Below are positions 37,320 through 49,401 of a DNA stretch of 64,000 bases, piece after piece; positions within the stretch are counted from its first letter, which is position 1, and each line of letters starts with the position of its first letter. Made by a program: the position numbers and the translations under genes. The notes beneath the pieces were generated by a model that was not told the DNA's origin, did not search any database, and saw only the letters and a list, made by a program, of their open reading frames with translations. This DNA is from Hygrophila difformis (Eukaryota > Streptophyta > Magnoliopsida > Lamiales > Acanthaceae), in assembly GCA_030278955.1 (NCBI GenBank), contig JAOANR010000005.1, forward strand, positions 7,530,394 through 7,594,393. Direction: 5' to 3'.

Positions 37320-37960
37320 ATTGTTATGCACTTATTAAGAGTACTATTATGTAATTATATAGAGTACTATTATGCAAGTATTTAAAGCATTGTTATACAC
37401 TTGTTAAGAGTACCATTATGTACTTAGTATAGTACTGTTATTTAGTTATTTAAAGTACTATTATGTACTTATTAAAAGTATCATTATGTTCTTAGTAGAG
37501 TACAGTTATCTAATTATTTAAAGTACTGTTATGTACTTATTAAGAGTTTGTGTGATTGTGTAGAGTACTGTTATGAAAGTATTTAAAGTATTGTTATGCG
37601 CTTATTAAGAGTACCATTATGTGCTTAGTAAAGTACTATTATGAAAGTATTTAAATTACTGTTATGTACTTATTAAGAGTATTATTATGTGATTATATAG
37701 AGTAATTTAATAAGTGCATAACAGTACTCTACATAATAACATAATAGTACTCTTAATAGGTACATAACAGTACTTTAAATAATTAAATAACAGTATTGTA
37801 CTAAGCATATAATGTTACTCCTAATAAGTGCATAACAGTACTTTAAATACTTTGATAATAGTACTACTACTCTGCATAATCACATAATAGTACTCTTAAT
37901 AAGTGCTTAACAATACTTTAAAGTTTAAACACTTTCATTACAGTATTGTAAATAACTAAA
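37320..37960. repeat. Central tandem array of the foldback element
   Basis: Units built on 'agtactgttatgtacttatt' and 'agagtaccattatgtactta' recur about every 40-60 bp from 37320 to 37700, then reappear inverted ('cataacagtactttaaat', 'aatagtactcttaataagtg') from 37710 to 37960. Confidence 0.85.
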
Positions 37961-38347
37961 AAATTACATATTTTTCATTACAGTACTTTAAATTTTCCTT
38001 AATTTTTTATTTTTCTTTCTTTTTTGAAAATTCTCATGTCATTCAAATACTTACTTTTTTAAGTATTACATAATTTTTTTAAAATAAAATTATTTAAAAA
38101 TTAAATTTTATTCTCTAAATAACACATTATTAATTCTTTTATTTATATTTTTATTATGTAAAAATCTATTTTATTTTATTCTTTTATTTATCTTACTTAA
38201 AAAATCTCTTGGGATGAAAACAAAAAATATAGTTTTTAATTTGTACAAAATAAAATATAGTTTAAATATAAAAAATTATTTATCTTACTAAATAAAATTT
38301 CTTAGGATGAAAAATATAATTTTTTTGTGACAAAAAAGTATAATTTT

Positions 38348-38620
38348 TTTAGCATACACCGGGTATTTCCAGGCCACATTGGGCTAAGATTAATTCCTCG
38401 AATATCTGGTAGGCATTGAATGGTTGCCTCTTCCAAAACATAATTCTACACACACAAATACTCGAAATCCGATGATGAAAAATATAATTTTTTTTTGGCG
38501 TGTACTGGGTATCCCAGGCCATGTTGGACTCAAAACTAATCATTCGAGGATCTGGTGAATATTGAATGGTTACCTCTTCCAAAGCAGAGTTCTGCATACA
38601 CAAAGGCTCAACCCGATGAT
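38348..38620 (-). repeat. Two tandem SINE fragments in the right foldback arm
   Basis: Fragments at about 38348-38472 and 38494-38620 each read 'ctgggtatcccaggcca ... ttcgaggatctggt ... cctcttccaaagcag', the first SINE family in minus orientation. The segment including 'ccgatgatgaaaaatata' is repeated, so this arm underwent a local tandem duplication that the left arm lacks. Confidence 0.65.
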
Positions 38621-38925
38621 GAAAAATATATATAATTGATACAAGAGGTTCAAAAGATAAAAAAAGATTAAAGGAAAAAATTAAAATGTTACGAAAAACT
38701 TAAAAATTTTAAAAAGTTCAAGATATAAATATAATTTTTTTTCCGTGAATAAGATATAAGTATAATTGATCCAATGGTAAAAAAATGGTAAAATTCATAT
38801 AAATTTAGTAAAAATAGAATTTTTTTAACCTAATGGTACTAGATACTAAATTTTTTTAATTTGACACTACTTAACAAATTATAACCTTCAAAATGGTACC
38901 AATAAATAATTTTCCCTTAATTTTA

Positions 38926-39488
38926 TTATCCATTTCTTCCGCCGTTGTAATGAATTCGTGTTCTACCCTACTGCAGTAAATTTTTTTCCTTATTTTTAGT
39001 ATGAATTGAGCCACATTATGACCGGTTAGATTAATGTCGGGTTTATAGATTGAGTGTGGTTAGAACTTTTTGGGGTTGGGTTACAACTTACTTACAATAA
39101 TGCTTTTGGTAAACAATAGGATGGTATGGAAATAGTTGGACCTTTTTCTAAATTGATCATATTTATTAAACAACTACCGAGCACATTTAAACAATACCTA
39201 CTCAATTAGGGTTTAGGCTTTGGGCATGATATTATAACAGTATAACACCAATTTCAGAATTTTCCCTACCTTCTCCTCACAAATCCTTACATTAGTACCA
39301 ACACTTCTTAACTCTCCATGGATTCCGAACACCGAGCCCTGAAAAGCTTCTTCTTCCGATTTTGCGTTTTGTAGGCGGCGTCCTATCTGTTTGGGTGGAT
39401 CGATTGATTGGCTTGCTATATACTCACTCCTATATAGATAGTACAGTATTGCTATTATACAGTGCAAATTGCCTCTTAATCCGAAGCG
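38926..39488. other. Upstream region of the small nuclear protein gene
   Basis: No mobile element is recognised. The region directly precedes the start codon at 39489 and should contain its promoter and leader. A possible TATA-like 'ctatata' lies at about 39415-39435. Confidence 0.4.
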
Positions 39489-39986
39489 ATGCGGAAGATA
39501 TCGGGGCAAGTTTTGTCGACCAAGCCGGTCTCCCTCGCCCGGGCGGCGAAGCTCATAACCCGCTTCGCCGCCGTCGATAACGGCTCCTCTCCAGCAATTG
39601 CCTTGTACTTGGAACGCACAGCAGAAGCCTTCAATCACTTAGTCCAGTTCCACAAAAAATCCTCCTTGAACGCCGACGCCGGCGGGGATGAACCCGATCG
39701 GGAAAGGGTACAGAAGCTCCAATCGGATTGGCTGGGGGAGAATCCTGGAGAAGAATTGGAGCGTGATTCTGGAAATGGAGGGGGAGAAGATCGGAACGAT
39801 TTTGTTGGGATTGCTGAGGCAAACCCTATGGTGGAGAAGGATAAAGCTTTGAGCATTGAAGAGGAGGAAAATAGTAAGGAAAAGAAGAAAAAGAAGAACA
39901 AAAACAAGAAGAGGAAGGGTGGTTTGGTTGATACAGAGGAGAAGAAGAGCAGCAAGAAGAGGAAAATCGAACATCCTGATTCATAG
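39489..39986 (+). CDS. Small lysine-rich nuclear protein, uncharacterised
   Basis: A single-exon gene of 165 aa. Residues 1-55 are conserved-looking and globular (STKPVSLARAAKLITRFAAV; ALYLERTAEAFNHLVQFHK). The middle is acidic and glycine-rich. The C-terminal third is a highly charged tail with basic clusters (KEKKKKKNKNKKRKGG and SSKKRKIEH) typical of nuclear or nucleolar localisation signals. I do not recognise a named family; it resembles short, uncharacterised plant nuclear proteins. GC content is higher than the flanks, consistent with genuine coding sequence. The start is the first ATG in a sound context (GCGATGCGG). Confidence 0.8.
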   Translation: MRKISGQVLSTKPVSLARAAKLITRFAAVDNGSSPAIALYLERTAEAFNHLVQFHKKSSLNADAGGDEPDRERVQKLQSDWLGENPGEELERDSGNGGGEDRNDFVGIAEANPMVEKDKALSIEEEENSKEKKKKKNKNKKRKGGLVDTEEKKSSKKRKIEHPDS

Positions 39987-41450
39987 GTATTGTTTGAGCG
40001 CCTTTCAGTAAGTTTTTTTGAGCATCAACGATCATATGTTTGGCATGCGGAAGTATTTTGACATTATGCTGAGCTTTTGTTGTCCTATTATCTGTTTAGT
40101 AATTCTGTATACTTTGATCATGTTGTGTTGCTCAGTCTTATTAGATACATTCAATTGATGCATTGTATTGACGATGGATGTATCATGGTGTATTATTTTT
40201 TCTCAGACAAAATTGAAAGTGCAAAGTGCATGTTGCCACTAACAACTAATGTTGATATCTATTCCTATGTTATGTTGCCTTGAAATTTCTCTACCTTGCA
40301 GCGCGTTTTGATTTGATGCTTTCACTTTGAATTATCATGTATAGTTGGTATGTCAGTCATGCCATAAGATGCTTTTTTCCTGTTGAAAATTTGCTTTTTT
40401 AAATTGGATCAAGATGTTCACTCCTACAATTCCTTGTTTGTTGAGAAAATAACCTATGGGAAGGGCCGATTTGCCATTCTGATTGGTTCGTAAGAGGCCA
40501 TCGTGTTGGTTAATCTTCTTGCATGGGTATTTTGCCAGCACTTTGAAGAATGCAAATATGTAATCATGAATCCAAATCCATTTTTGTCATTTTTATTAGT
40601 AATTTTTTGTTGTTTTGATCCTAAGTGATCACTTCTAATCAGTGGATGCGTCACAGCTTCTCGTAAGATTAAAGAGTCTTTGATGTGTCATGTGCGTGTT
40701 GATAAACTTGAAACTGTCACAAATTTGAAGTCATTGCAATACATTTGTTGCTAGTGGCACAGGTGATGTTCTCATTATCTTATATACTGACTCCCTTTCT
40801 CTTTTACCTATTACAAGCTCATTCTTTGTTGGATGTTTTGTTATTTTCTTTGAATGTTTTGGAATAGGTGTTGCGTTATTATATGTATGGAACTTTCTGT
40901 TTTTTCCTTTCTTCCATTTAAAAAAGGTACTACTACATTTACTCTCTTCATGCATAATAAAACACCTCATATTTTTCTCTACATCACTGTTCTTGGGAGT
41001 GCGACTCATAATTGTATATGTGATTTGTGAACATGCCTATCAGCCCATGTATATATGTTTGTGTCATCTCTATTTATAGGTTGAGTTTTACTTGATGTTG
41101 GTCTCTAATTGTTCTATTTCTATCAATAGAGTGGTTTCCACTTTATTGTTTAGTTGCATGATCCTTAAGTGAGTTTGGTGAAGAATTATCACACTATTTG
41201 TCATTTCATGACATACAGGGTAAGAAACAATTTTGATGTCATCCTCAAGAATCTCAAAAGCTAAGCCTGCAAGATAAACATTAACAAACAACTTACGCAC
41301 TCAGCCAGTAAGGCAGAAACTGTGTATGGGATACTTGAAGTAATAATTACCTGGGCAAATTAAGTAACAACGCCTATTAAAGATTTTTATTATTATTTTT
41401 TTAAAGTACCACCAAATGCATAGGAAGTACTACCAATTGGGCATTGGGTC
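39987..41450. other. Intergenic DNA downstream of the small nuclear protein gene
   Basis: It includes the probable 3' UTR of the preceding gene. The T-rich, moderately AT-rich sequence contains no recognised gene, and no terminal repeats were found. Confidence 0.45.
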
Positions 41451-41491
41451 ATGAAAAAGGTCTCTTATAAAAAAAGTTCTCTCTCGATGTC

Positions 41492-43565
41492 ATGGCTCTC
41501 CCATCTGGCGACTCTTCCCCCCCTCCGGAAATCCCGGAAGCATCGGTCCCGTTTGTCTTCACTGGAGGTCCTCTGGTTCCTTCAAGGATATGGTGATTGC
41601 CGGCAAAGAGGCCATCCCGTCCCCTCTGATGTCTGTTGAGAATAAAGAGGAGATGGTTGTTCTTGATTTCACTGATGGTGATAGGCTCAAGCCTCGAATT
41701 AGTATTGATCAACAGACGAAGGAACGTTTGTGCAAGCCATGAGAGGATGCTCTCATTATTTCTGTTCTTGGGAAAAAGGTGGGATACATGGCACTGAAAG
41801 ACCGGATCTCTCGGCTTTGGTCTGTTCATGGATCCTTTACGATGATTGAGTTGGGAGCAGGCTATTTTCTTGTTAAATTCAACCAGGAGATGGATAGAAC
41901 TAAGGTTTTGAACAAAGGCCCTTGGGTGGTTTTTGATAGTTATTTAACAATCGCACCATGGAGACCTAGTTTTATTGCCGAAGAACGGACTTCGAAGAAG
42001 ACGGTGGTGTGGGCTCGGAAGGTTTGAGTGTTGAATACTATGATGAATTTTATCTTATGAAGATGACGTCGGCCTTGGGTACTTCGGTCCGTGTTGATGA
42101 TATGTCCAAAGATGTTAAACGAGGCAAGTTCGCCAGAGTGTGTGTAGAAATTGATTTGGAACTTCCGGTGGTCTCCAGCATCTTCATTGGCGGCCAGAGG
42201 CAGAAAGTAGCCTATGAGGGTCTCCACTCCATATGTTATGCTTGTGGGCGGTATGGCCATGGTTCTGCTAGGTGTCCGAATGCTCAGGTTATGACGACTA
42301 AGGGAAATTCTCCGGTGCCAGATTCTCCAGCCTCACCGGTGGTTATCTTAGGTAAGGCTTCAGTGCTTGATTCCTTTCCTTCTACCAGTGTGCAAATCCC
42401 CCAATCAAAGGCGTGTGATAAGGGATCGGTTACCGTGGTTCCTGGACAGTTTTGTGACCCCACGCCTACCAATATAGAAACTTCCATTATCCCGACTAAT
42501 ATCCTAGAACAGCCTCCTTGTAATGATTAGATCAAAGTTGTTAAAAAGAAATCTGTTGGACATCGCAAGGGACAAGCCCAAGATAAAGGGAAAGCCCACA
42601 TCAAAGGGAAAGCCCAAGATAGGGGGAAAGGGCCTGATAGCAATATACATATCAAAGCTAAGGCCAATGGGCCTGCCTTGCCGAGCGGTGGGTCACGAAC
42701 GGTGAATCGGCATGGAGTCCCTACCTCTCGCTCGTCTGGTTCTTCTCAGCGTGTCAATGGCGATGAGGGGAGCTCCCTTCAATCTAAAGAAGATCTACCA
42801 TCACAAGGGAAACATATGCGTTCTGATAACAATGGCTCGAAGCCAGAAGCTGAATTGCCTCTTCCTCCTCCCCCGGACAAAAAACCGCCGGATTCCTAAG
42901 CGGCGGTGTAGGCTGTGGTGTCGTCTGATGGTGATACTGCAAAGCAATGTTGAGGTTGGCCGCGCTCTTTATCCCAATTTCTTTTTTATGGATTTTAAAA
43001 ATTTTAAAGCCATTTGTTGGAATGTTGGGGGTGTTGTTGGGCGTTCTACTCATCAGGTGTTGCTACATATTCTTCGATTTCAGGGCCAGATATCCTTTGT
43101 TTATTCGAGCCTCAATCGTTATTTTCTGCTTCCAGAATTTTCCTCCTTAATGCTGGTTACTCTCCCATTTATATTCAAGAAGTGGATGGTAGGTCTTGTG
43201 GTATTTGGATGCTTGCGCGGAATGGTATTTCATTCCATATCTCAGTTTTTTATGTTAGGAATTGTCTCATTACTGTTAAACTGGATAATGGGACTACTTC
43301 TTGGTTTGCAACTGCTATTTATGCCTCTCATCGGCATCATGAATAGTTGATGAATTGGGAGTCGATTAAGACTCTTTCTCAACTGTTAACGGAGCTTGGG
43401 TTGTGATGGGGGATTGGAACCAGGTCGTGCTGTCTTCGGATGTTCGGGGGGGTTTATATAATCTGTCTCGTGCTAAGACTCTCAGAGATGTTTTACAGGG
43501 CTGTGGTCTCACCACGATTAATACCCAAGGGGGGGTGTTTACTTGGTCCCGGCCGGTGGGGACGT
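41492..43565 (+). mobile_element. Second LINE (L1-type), 5' portion, decayed
   Basis: ORF1 (41492-42529) carries a DUF4283-type domain (GYMALKDRISRLWSVHGSFT; NKGPWVVFDSYLTIAPWRPS) and a zinc knuckle (CYACGRYGHGSARC), but it has frameshifts near 41590 and 42025 and an in-frame stop near 41741. ORF2 starts at about 42988 (NFKAICWNVGG) and holds an apurinic endonuclease region (VVMGDWNQVVLSSDVRGG) in several frames. It ends abruptly near 43565, before the reverse transcriptase. LINEs are usually truncated at the 5' end, so a preserved 5' end with a missing 3' end implies later deletion or insertion. Confidence 0.85.
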
Positions 43566-44393
43566 AATAATTAAATTAAAACAATTAATTTATTAATAAA
43601 TAATATATATAAAATAATATTATTATAATATCATAATATTTAATAGTTATGAGATGCATAAGGAAAAAATGGAAAAACAAACATAAATAAAAATAATACA
43701 CCATAAACCCACCCTTCCACAAGGTATTAAATAATACACCAAACTTCTCATTAAAATAATACTTATACATATTTTAAAACTCACCAAACATAGGATAGTA
43801 TTATTTTAATACATAATTAATACTATACACCTTAATACATTCCAATACACGTACCAAACATACCCTAAGCGTATAATTTATCCCATGCCCAATAATATTT
43901 AATTCAGCGCTTGTAAATATATATTATCATGTAGCATAACTAATAATCTAGGAATTTTATACTATATAATCCTACAACTTGGTTTACATAATTTGGAAAA
44001 TAGTTCTTTAATTAAAATTCTGATAGCTTGTATCTTATTTGGATTTTTAATAATTAAACATTGCCCGAGGCTAAACCTCTCTTCAGAATTCTCAAATCAT
44101 ACTTTGAAATTTAGCAGATCCGATTGTTGATCAACGAGTAAATAGTTATACCAACTCTTAACTAAATAGTGTTAATTATTTAATACGGACTTGACTTAAG
44201 TAATTCGTAATAAAACATTACTTAATTTAACAACTTTGCACTTAAAAAGTTTCAATTTCTTATAGTTAGTCAGAAAGTAGGTAGGATTGATTTAAATAAA
44301 CTCACGTTCCGAAAATATATATATTTTCTTTTAATCTTCTACAAACAAATTAAATTTATGCAAAATTTTTAATATCTATTTATTAAAATTTAA
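43566..44393. repeat. Old LTR-type repeat, left half (interrupted by the Helitron)
   Basis: An AT-rich sequence whose last 350 bp resembles 60640-61040 in the same order ('ttgcacttaaaaagttt', 'ttttcttttaat', 'aatatctatttattaa'). The matching right half resumes at 59504 after the Helitron. A MITE-like block ending 'accaaacataccctaa' lies at about 43680-43870. Confidence 0.55.
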
Positions 44394-45393
44394 TCTATAT
44401 ATATTAAAGCATTAGTGAACAATCCATCCTATATTTAATGCGGTGTCTCCATTTCAAATTTCTAATTTTCATAGATTTTTGCATTTTTAATTAATTATTA
44501 TTTTTGGATTTTCGTATTTATTTATTTATTCATTATATATTCAGTTTTTGAAATATATGGAATTTCCAATTTATATGGAATTCCCACAATCTTCATTTTT
44601 AAATATATTTAAAAGATTTAAAATTTGAAATTTTGAATTTTTTATTTTATTTATATTATTTTGCAATTTCAAATTTACTAATTTTAGATTTTTGGGTTAT
44701 TTATGTATTCATTAGAGATTTATTCACTTTTAAAAAGATTTGAAAGATAAAATTTGAAATTCTGTATTTTTATATTATCTATTTTGTAATTTATTATTTA
44801 GCATTTTATTTTATATTTTATTATTTTGTATTTTTTTATTTTATTTATTTTAGATTTTATTGCTGCAGTTATTATTTATTTATAGATCTTGAGTTTTTAC
44901 ACCATAGGATTATTATAACATGAATAAGCATTTTCTGTTTTTGCACCATAGTATTATTAGTTATTAGGATGAGGTTCGGCACTGGCAACTAAGAATTATG
45001 TTGCGTTTATATTTCAATATGGTGATCATATTGTAATATCGGTAATTTTGTGTAGGTTTAGTCTCAATTTTGGTTATATTTTTTGGTGTGGTAAATGATG
45101 TAATCAAAATGTATGTTGCACATATTTATTTATTCATATTCGTATTAAATGTATATTAATGTGTATATGAAATCCCAATTTTTAGTTTTTAAAAGATATT
45201 TAATTTTCAATTTATATGGAGTTCCTACAATTTTCAGTTTTTAAAAATTAAAATTTGAAATTTATATGAAATTCGCAGTGTATTAATGGAATTTATATTA
45301 TTCAAAGATACATTAATGAATATATGGAAAAGATTTGTATATATTAATTAATGTATATATATGCCATGTTTTTAATTCACTTTTCTTATCCTC

Positions 45394-45846
45394 AATAACT
45401 CAAATTGCATAAAAGTAAAAATTATACTTCCTCCGTTTTTTAATATCTTTACCCTTTGAATAGTTGATACTATTCATTAAGTAACTTTGATTCAACTTTT
45501 TAGTATAGTTGTGTATGATAAAACATAGTCAATTGAGATCTTATTGGATTCGTCTAATCGCGTAGATTTATAATATCAATTTTTTATAATTTTTACTTAT
45601 ATATAATTTGAGTTATTAATGACTAAAAACGTACATTGGATTGCGTGCAGTGAAGAAGTGTAGAAGTTAAAAAAAAACGGAGGGAGTAAAAATTTAATAT
45701 TCTAAATCTATGCGATTAGACGAATCTAACAAGATCCCACTTGACTATGTTTTATCTGATATAATTGTATTAAAAAATTGGATCAAAGTTACTCAATGAA
45801 CAGTAACAAAATCTCTAATGTGTCACTTATAAAAGAACGGAGGAAG
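45394..45846. mobile_element. Outer Stowaway-like MITE, split by another
   Basis: The family interior ('aataactcaaattgcataaa'; 'gcgattagacgaatctaaca'; 'caaagttactcaatgaacag') is interrupted at 45427-45686 and resumes directly afterwards. The right end AGAACGGAGGAAG is followed by TA. The left terminal repeat is missing. Confidence 0.75.
45427..45686. mobile_element. Inner Stowaway-like MITE nested in another
   Basis: The ends CTTCCTCCGTTTTTTAATAT and ...AAAACGGAGGGAG are inverted repeats, flanked by TA (45425-45426 and 45687-45688). It sits inside the interior of a second family member. Confidence 0.88.
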
Positions 45847-46183
45847 TAGTTGCTAATCGTTAAAAGATATTTTTTTACAATTACATCATTCTAATTGTAT
45901 ATAAATATATATTATTAAATAGAATAGATCTTATTTATGTTTTATTATATTTAAAATGATGCAAAAGAATTATAATTATTAAGAGAAGTGTGAAAATTCA
46001 TATTCTATTGATAATTGATTGAGAGTAAATTAGTTATTTTCTTAAAACATATTATAAATAAAAGAATCGGGTATATAAAGAGTTATTGGGGTGCAAATAG
46101 TCCATCAGTAACTAAAGAGTGAAAAATTATTTTTTTTTAAATCTATTTTTTAAGAAATATTTCATTAATATATATTTTAACAG

Positions 46184-46229
46184 ATTTGCAATTGACGGAA
46201 GAACAAATATAAATCTAGCTTTGTTAGAA
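46184..46229 (+). pseudogene. Helitron helicase fragment left of the LINE
   Basis: Codons reading LQLTEEQI and then, after a frame change, LALLE. On the right of the LINE the same sentence continues from 57296 with IKRLIVANSIN, as in Helitron Pif1 helicases. The LINE target duplication falls on the LALLE codons. Confidence 0.7.
46216..46229. repeat. LINE target-site duplication, left copy
   Basis: TAGCTTTGTTAGAA, identical to 57282-57295 on the other side of the LINE. Confidence 0.92.
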
Positions 46230-47992
46230 TTTTTTTTTTGTTTTTTTTTTTGTTTTTTTTTTGTTTTTTTTTTTGAGGAAAGAACAACATTTTATTCCAT
46301 ACAAGTCCAACATGGTTGAGTACAAGCTACTAGCAATGGAAATCAATATCTATAGTAGCAATACAAGTGACTCTCTAACAGGCAGGCAGCAAACACCCTC
46401 CACATCAACATCCAAAGCCAATTACAATCGCCCTAAACGCCTCCACTGCCAAGACTGTCATATCCATTACCTTCACCCTGTGGTAGTTCCATGGGGATCC
46501 TCTTCATTATTCTTGCCTAGTGCATTTTCCGCAGTCTGTGTCATAACTTAAGAAGTAGCGGTAGCAAACTCCATCCTTGCTCAATTTCCGTTTCTCAAAC
46601 TTCCCATTGTACATTGGAACTTTCAAATGTCAGTTCAAAATAACAATCCCAAAAAATTGCTTCATATTCACATCTCCCTTGCTTATTTTTTTCCAATCCA
46701 TTGCATCAAATCAAAGGGACTAGGAAAGTAGACTAGCAGGAACAGGACTAGGCTGGAAGGAGGAGAAGAAGGATAATATGGCTGAAATGAAGGTTGGGAG
46801 AAAGGGATGAACTAGCTCATGGGGTGAGAGAAGCTTCCAAGGTGATCATACTGATATACCAGACAGATTGCAATACGCAGAGGACTAAATCGACAACAAT
46901 TCCAGGTTGTTCCGCAAAATCTGAAGACAGAACACAATGCTCTAGCACCTTTATACATTTCTTCTACAACTTTTCTTATATGGACAACCCCCTTTTCATA
47001 TAGCTCCATTTTTCTTAGCTACTTTTTTTTTTGTCTTTCTTTTTTTTTTTTCTTTCTAATTTCTTTTTATTTATTTATTTATTTATTTTTTTTCAGTGGG
47101 TTGCCCAACTATCAAAACAGAGCACTATACAGCTCATTCTTCAATCCACGCAGTAACCACTCCATCTTGAACTGCTAGAGTCGCTTCCTCACCATTTATC
47201 AGAGACTGTCTTACTCACACGGTTACAACATCATAATAAGTGATAAAATAGTTTCGCTATGATGTCTAGAGTTCTCAAAGGACCAGAGCGCTTTGGGATA
47301 AAATCTACCAGGTTGGAAATGATCAGGGGTAAGATGCAGGCTAACAGAGTGAAGGGAATGAAATGTAGACTGGACAGGTTCTCAGATTGGTTTACAAATA
47401 GCTTGCAGGTGGTATTTGGATAGTAGTGGTAAGGATAACAATCACAAGGGGTAAACCTATATCCCTTATCATTTTTGATGCACTGAAATAAAAAGATGCA
47501 AGCTCGACATGAATGTTTAGGCAATTTCTGAAATGTCAATATGAACCCCACATTTGTACACATCGAATAACGTTGGCTAATGTTAAAAGATTAGATCTCA
47601 CCCGGAAGAATATCAGTTGTCTTGAACTAATCATTGCAAGAGTTCTTCATTTCTACCATGTGATTTAATCTCGAACCATATTATGTACACAGTGGTCCTC
47701 AATGCTCCTTGTCTTAGTCTCGGCCACCATTATGGAGAATCGTACCGTTCCAGTTCTCAACCATCTTCCTGAATAAGTCTTCAAGTGATGTCCATTCTTC
47801 ATTCAATCCTTCACCATCCGCCCCTTCTTTTATCTGTTGAAACATCGCTCAAATGTGAGAAACTGACCTCTTGCCAATGCTCCCAATTTCGCTTACAGGA
47901 ATAGACATGTTAAGTTTATCATTCTAGCGCAACCTATCACTGTCCGAGTACTCTCACCCACCAAGCTGGTATTCCTTTCGTCTGCAATCCTC
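46230..47992 (-). other. LINE 3' UTR and poly(A) tail
   Basis: A T tract interrupted by single Gs (46230-46275, + strand) is the poly(A) end. Between it and the ORF2 stop lie about 1.7 kb without long open frames. T-rich tracts also occur at about 47020-47092. Confidence 0.7.
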
Positions 47993-48778
47993 TCAAAACC
48001 ACCTCTCGACTCCACCATTACCAGCCGCCCCCATTCTAGCCCATTGATCGGCAGCGTCGTTCCGTTCACGCCATATGTGCTGAAAATTCACTCTGCCCGC
48101 ATGGTGTAATATCACTAGAATTGGAGGGAGCAGTGCATGTAACCTCCATGGTATTGTTCCCGGTTCCAATACCCATCGCACCACATTGATTGAATCACAT
48201 TCAAACAATAGCTTTGGTAATGGGAATCCTTGATCCTTTATTAGCGCCTGACAAACTCTGTTGATGGCCACCAGTTCCGCCTCAGTTGAATCTGTATGCC
48301 CAATGTGGTCCGAAAGTATGTATAATACCTCCCCATCTTTGTTTCTAATGATTCCCCCCACCCCTGCAGGTCCCGGGTTTCCAAAGGACGACCCGTCAGT
48401 ATTGATTTTCCACCACCCATCTCTAGGTCTCTCCCACACTAATCCCTGCCGAAGCCCCCTAGCTCTAACTAGTTTCTGTCGTGCTAGTGCCATTGGAAAA
48501 TTATTATCTAGACTTGCCAATCCCACATCAATTTCCCCCTGCCATGCTTTCCACCAAACCCCTACCCTCCACTTAATTTCTTCCATCGCTTCCCCAATAT
48601 TGAAAGTCTTTCCCTTAAAAATCACTTCATTTCGTGACTTCCATATCACCCAAATTATAGCCATGCCAGTCAGTACCCATACATCCCACCCACCATGCTT
48701 TGGAATACCATCTATCCATCCCCTTAACAAACTTTTTGCATTACCCGGAATAACCCAGTGTACTCCGAACCACGCCAC
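47993..48778 (-). pseudogene. LINE ORF2 C-terminal RNase H domain
   Basis: A type-I RNase H domain with KINTDGSSFGNPGPAG (first catalytic D), TEAELVAI (E), LLFECDSINVVRW (D) and the last acidic site in RERNDAADQWARMG. It follows a linker with VWVLTGMAIIWVIWKSRNEV. This open frame joins imperfectly to the upstream zf-RVT region, where sequence appears to be deleted near 48780. Confidence 0.92.
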
Positions 48779-49401
48779 CCCTGGACATGAGCTTTCATTA
48801 CAAGATTGGCCCGGACAGGAAGAGCATCATGCATCAGCTTCCATGCAATGAGTCTGACTTTTATCGGGCATTTGATCCGCCATAGTCGCTGCCACACCCT
48901 TCTGTCCTCAGACTCTCCACTGTCCTCCAGTCTCTTCCAGCATGGTCGCGAAGTGAATTGTCCATTTGCTTCTCTTAGCCAAAAGACCCTGTCTGACAAT
49001 AATCGGTTAAGGTTTTGTCCCTTCAAAACACTCATAAAGTTATTCCACTGTCCAAATTCTCAATCAAAGAGAGGTCTTCTTAATTGAATCCTCCATTCCC
49101 ACTCAAAGCCTTTCCACATCCCAAACTCTATCACTTTCCCACCTTTATTCACTGCTAGTGCATAAATCCGAGGAAACAAGGTTTCCAGTGTTCTCCCTTC
49201 TCCCACCCAAGAGTCCTTCCAGAAACGAATCTGCTCTCCATCTCCAACCTTGATCTGAAACTCTCTGTCCAGCCCCCTGATTTCTACCTCATTCCACGAG
49301 CTACAGATTTTTCCCCAAATTGTCTTCTCATTTTTAGGTTGAGGTAATATAGGGGTCTCCCCATTATAGTATTTTGCATCGATGATATCTTTCCACAGTG
49401 C
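48779..49401 (-). pseudogene. LINE ORF2 segment between RT and RNase H, with stop and deletion
   Basis: It continues ORF2 leftward from the Gypsy insert: ALWKDIIDAKYYNGE, GEQIRFWKDSWVGEG, then a TGA where family members have tryptophan (near 49046), then SVLKGQNLNRLLSD and WRIKCPIKVRLIAWKLMHD of the zf-RVT region. The cysteine/histidine cluster expected next is missing, and the frame changes to the RNase H segment. Confidence 0.88.

Larger units (their letters stand above)
36521..38916. mobile_element. Foldback Mutator-like element, 2.4 kb palindrome
   Basis: A perfect 9-bp duplication, TTAATTTTA, lies at 36512-36520 and 38917-38925. The left end (GGGGAAATTATTTATTGGTA) and the right end on the opposite strand (GGGAAAATTATTTATTGGTA) match, and the inverted homology continues inward through 'ccattttggaagttt', an AT-rich arm, a SINE piece and a tandem array. 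The arms meet near 37700-37720. No coding capacity is seen. The 9-bp duplication and long inverted repeats fit a foldback MULE. Confidence 0.88.
44394..46215 (+). other. Helitron 5' non-coding segment
   Basis: AT-rich DNA between the Helitron 5' end and the LINE insertion. It includes the nested Stowaway pair. The last 35 bases begin helicase-like coding sequence (LQLTEEQI, then in another frame LALLE). No Rep domain was found. Confidence 0.55.

Noticed and set aside
42712..43350. 212-codon hydrophobic open frame, apparent membrane protein
   Set aside because: It overlaps the second LINE's ORF1/ORF2 junction in a wrong frame. The endonuclease motifs are in the neighbouring frames.
48261..48851. 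196-codon + strand open frame
   Set aside because: Antisense shadow of the LINE ORF2 RNase H region.
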